A stretch of 6,423 nucleotides of DNA, taken from Betaproteobacteria bacterium (GTDB taxonomy: Bacteria > Pseudomonadota > Gammaproteobacteria > Burkholderiales > Burkholderiaceae_C). Shown here in pieces: positions 5,355 through 6,423 of the stretch. The first letter of the stretch is position 1; the number at the start of each line of letters is the position of its first letter. The notes under the pieces are model-generated. The model was not told the origin of the DNA. It worked only from the letters and a program-made list of their open reading frames with translations, and ran no database searches. Location of the stretch: positions 1-6,423 of the forward strand of contig JANXLW010000268.1 of the NCBI GenBank assembly GCA_025354965.1, read 5' to 3'. A program made the position numbers and the translations under genes.

Positions 5355-6182
5355 TTGTTGCCGCACACCAGAGCCATTGTCGCCAAGTCGTGCACTTTTC
5401 AAATACAGTACCGCCATCGGGCACATCCGCTGGACATTTCTTTGACCGCATTCCCGCTAACTTCGCTCATTACATTGCTGATTTGCCTAATGATGCTCTT
5501 TACCGGCATCAACGTCGGTCGCGCCAGGGGCTGTTATGGCATCAAGGCACCCGCCGTGACTGGTCATGAAACGTTTGAGCGCGCCTATCGCATCCACATA
5601 AACACGCTGGAAAACGCTGCGCTTCTGCTGCCGGCCCTTTGGGTGAACGCGGGATTTGTCAGCGACCGTGGCGCCGCAGCTTTAGGAGCTCTACCACACT
5701 TCACCGTTGAGTGGCGATTAGTTGCCATCAATGGTCTGGATTCCCCGGGCTTGGTCGAACTGCTGGAGGAAACCCGCGCCGAAAAGTTTGATGTGGTGGT
5801 ACTGTCCATCGGCGTCAATGACGTCACCGGCCTGCGGTCACCGTCGCAATGGATGCAATGGCAAAACCAACTTGCAAAGGTCATTCAGACGCGCTTTGGG
5901 CCGCGGCTTTTGATACACAGTGCCCTGCCTCCAATGCATGCTTTCACTGCTTTACCTCAGCCACTGCGCTGGTTCCTGGGTCGATGGGCTCTTGAAATGA
6001 ATCGGCAGTTGGAGGTGGCACTGTCTGCACAGACGAAGCGCAAATTGCACTGGCCACTACCGGAGGCGGTCTCGGGTGGCATGGCGGTTGATGGCTTCCA
6101 CCCAGGTCCGCTTGGTTATGCCCTTTGGGCAAAGAGCTTGAGCAAAGCCATTTTGTTGGACCAGGCGAGCTCATCGTCTTAG
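5355..6182 (+). CDS. Chimeric frame: MAPEG N-terminus fused to SGNH hydrolase C-terminus
   Basis: One unbroken frame of 275 codons holds parts of two unrelated proteins. Residues 1-25 look non-coding. Residues 26 to about 112 are a MAPEG-family membrane protein: a hydrophobic segment at about 34-52, GRARGCYGIKAPAVTGH at 55-71, the RxxxNxxE motif R79-N83-E86, and a second hydrophobic stretch at about 88-100. Residues from about 113 onward are an SGNH/GDSL hydrolase with block III GVND (153-156), LPPMHAF (191-197) and block V DGFHP (246-250). The hydrolase lacks block I with the nucleophilic GDS serine, so esterase activity is unlikely. The MAPEG part lacks its last membrane segments. The MAPEG start seems to be CTG (5430), with TTG at 5442 as an alternative. 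It most likely arose by an in-frame deletion between two genes and is probably a pseudogene, though it could be translated. It lies 75 bp after the peptidase stop. Confidence 0.65.
   Translation: MLPHTRAIVAKSCTFQIQYRHRAHPLDISLTAFPLTSLITLLICLMMLFTGINVGRARGCYGIKAPAVTGHETFERAYRIHINTLENAALLLPALWVNAGFVSDRGAAALGALPHFTVEWRLVAINGLDSPGLVELLEETRAEKFDVVVLSIGVNDVTGLRSPSQWMQWQNQLAKVIQTRFGPRLLIHSALPPMHAFTALPQPLRWFLGRWALEMNRQLEVALSAQTKRKLHWPLPEAVSGGMAVDGFHPGPLGYALWAKSLSKAILLDQASSSS
5430..5690 (+). pseudogene. MAPEG-family membrane protein, 3' end lost
   Basis: These are the first 87 or so codons of a membrane protein of the eicosanoid/glutathione metabolism family (MAPEG), normally about 130 residues with four membrane helices. 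The conserved VGRARG, APAVTGH and NTLEN blocks are intact, followed by LLPALWVNAGF and AAALGAL, where family members would continue into the last helices. The natural first residues should read MDISL; here they read LDISL from CTG, suggesting a mutated ATG. No Shine-Dalgarno is visible before it. The 150 bp between the peptidase stop and this point contain no clear promoter, terminator or gene. Confidence 0.7.
5691..6182 (+). pseudogene. SGNH/GDSL hydrolase, 5' end lost
   Basis: This is the C-terminal two thirds of a single-domain SGNH hydrolase. It begins near PHFTVEWRLVAINGLDS, which matches the strand and block II Gly region that normally follow about 90 residues after the N-terminus. FDVVVLSIGVNDVT carries the block III Asn (N155 of the fused frame). 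DGFHPGPLGYALWA carries the Asp-His pair (D246 and H249). The N-terminal GDS block with the catalytic Ser is absent. The reading frame to the TAG at 6180-6182 is intact, so the damage is confined to the 5' side. Confidence 0.75.
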
Positions 6183-6423
6183 CGCGCGGCCAGATGAACG
6201 TAAAGATGCGGCTCTTGACCATGGTGTACATGAATGCACGACATGACACGAGTATCCGGTCGAAACTTGGAACTCCTGCTCGACTTGTACTCCCTAACCG
6301 GTCGAGTCATCCTCCAACCGGGCACCTTCAAAACCGCGTTGCTGGCATCTTGGTGGACAACTTCAAGCTGGAGATTGAACTGGCGTGCCTCAACGTTGGT
6401 CGCGATCTGCCGTCGGCAATTGG
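6183..6423. other. Unassigned tail, no recognised gene
   Basis: This 241-bp stretch runs to the window edge. Long open frames exist here on both strands: plus from ATG 6194 and from ATG 6243, and minus from the edge down to 6171. None has a Shine-Dalgarno or a family motif I recognise, and three competing open frames in GC-rich DNA are not evidence for any one of them. A partial gene continuing beyond the edge is possible. Confidence 0.4.

Noticed and set aside
6194..6423. Partial gene from ATG 6194 running off the edge
   Set aside because: Open frames overlap here in another plus frame and on the minus strand; no ribosome site or recognisable motif favours any of them.
1..6423. CRISPR arrays, tRNA or rRNA genes, toxin-antitoxin or defence cassette
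   Set aside because: Reading both strands showed no regularly spaced repeats, no tRNA-like fold and no defence-type motifs beyond the IS66 genes.

Overview
The window looks like a stretch of proteobacterial chromosome, most likely from the Burkholderiales (Comamonadaceae-like). This is an inference from recalled protein resemblance and moderately high GC; nothing in the sequence proves the taxon. It reads as a rearranged accessory region in which one intact insertion sequence sits among damaged or displaced genes. I found no obvious new multi-gene defence or biosynthetic system.

Layout: (1) 35-478 holds the first 148 codons of a LysR-type regulator, covering the winged HTH, linker helix and start of the effector domain. 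It is cut by (2) a complete 2578-bp IS66-family element at 479-3056. The element has 26-bp terminal inverted repeats with two mismatches, a tnpA-tnpB pair overlapping by ATGA, and a full-length DDE transposase gene tnpC, all on the minus strand. The 151-bp tnpB-tnpC gap carries two strong hairpins, and another small hairpin touches the tnpA Shine-Dalgarno. (3) 27 bp beyond the right end starts an apparently intact 731-residue lipoprotein serine peptidase of the prolyl oligopeptidase family (3084-5279, plus). Its original upstream region has been replaced by the IS. (4) 5355-6182 is a continuous frame that joins the front of a MAPEG-family membrane protein to the back of an SGNH/GDSL hydrolase. 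The MAPEG start appears to be CTG and the hydrolase lacks its GDS serine block. (5) The last 241 bp hold nothing I recognise.

The pieces do not form one pathway. The missing second half of the LysR gene is not on the far side of the IS, and the flanking 8-mers match at only 6 of 8 positions. The IS therefore probably marks a deletion or recombination junction between two unrelated loci. The MAPEG-SGNH fusion is a second, independent sign of deletion in the same few kilobases. Whether the peptidase is still expressed, and from which promoter, is the main functional question.
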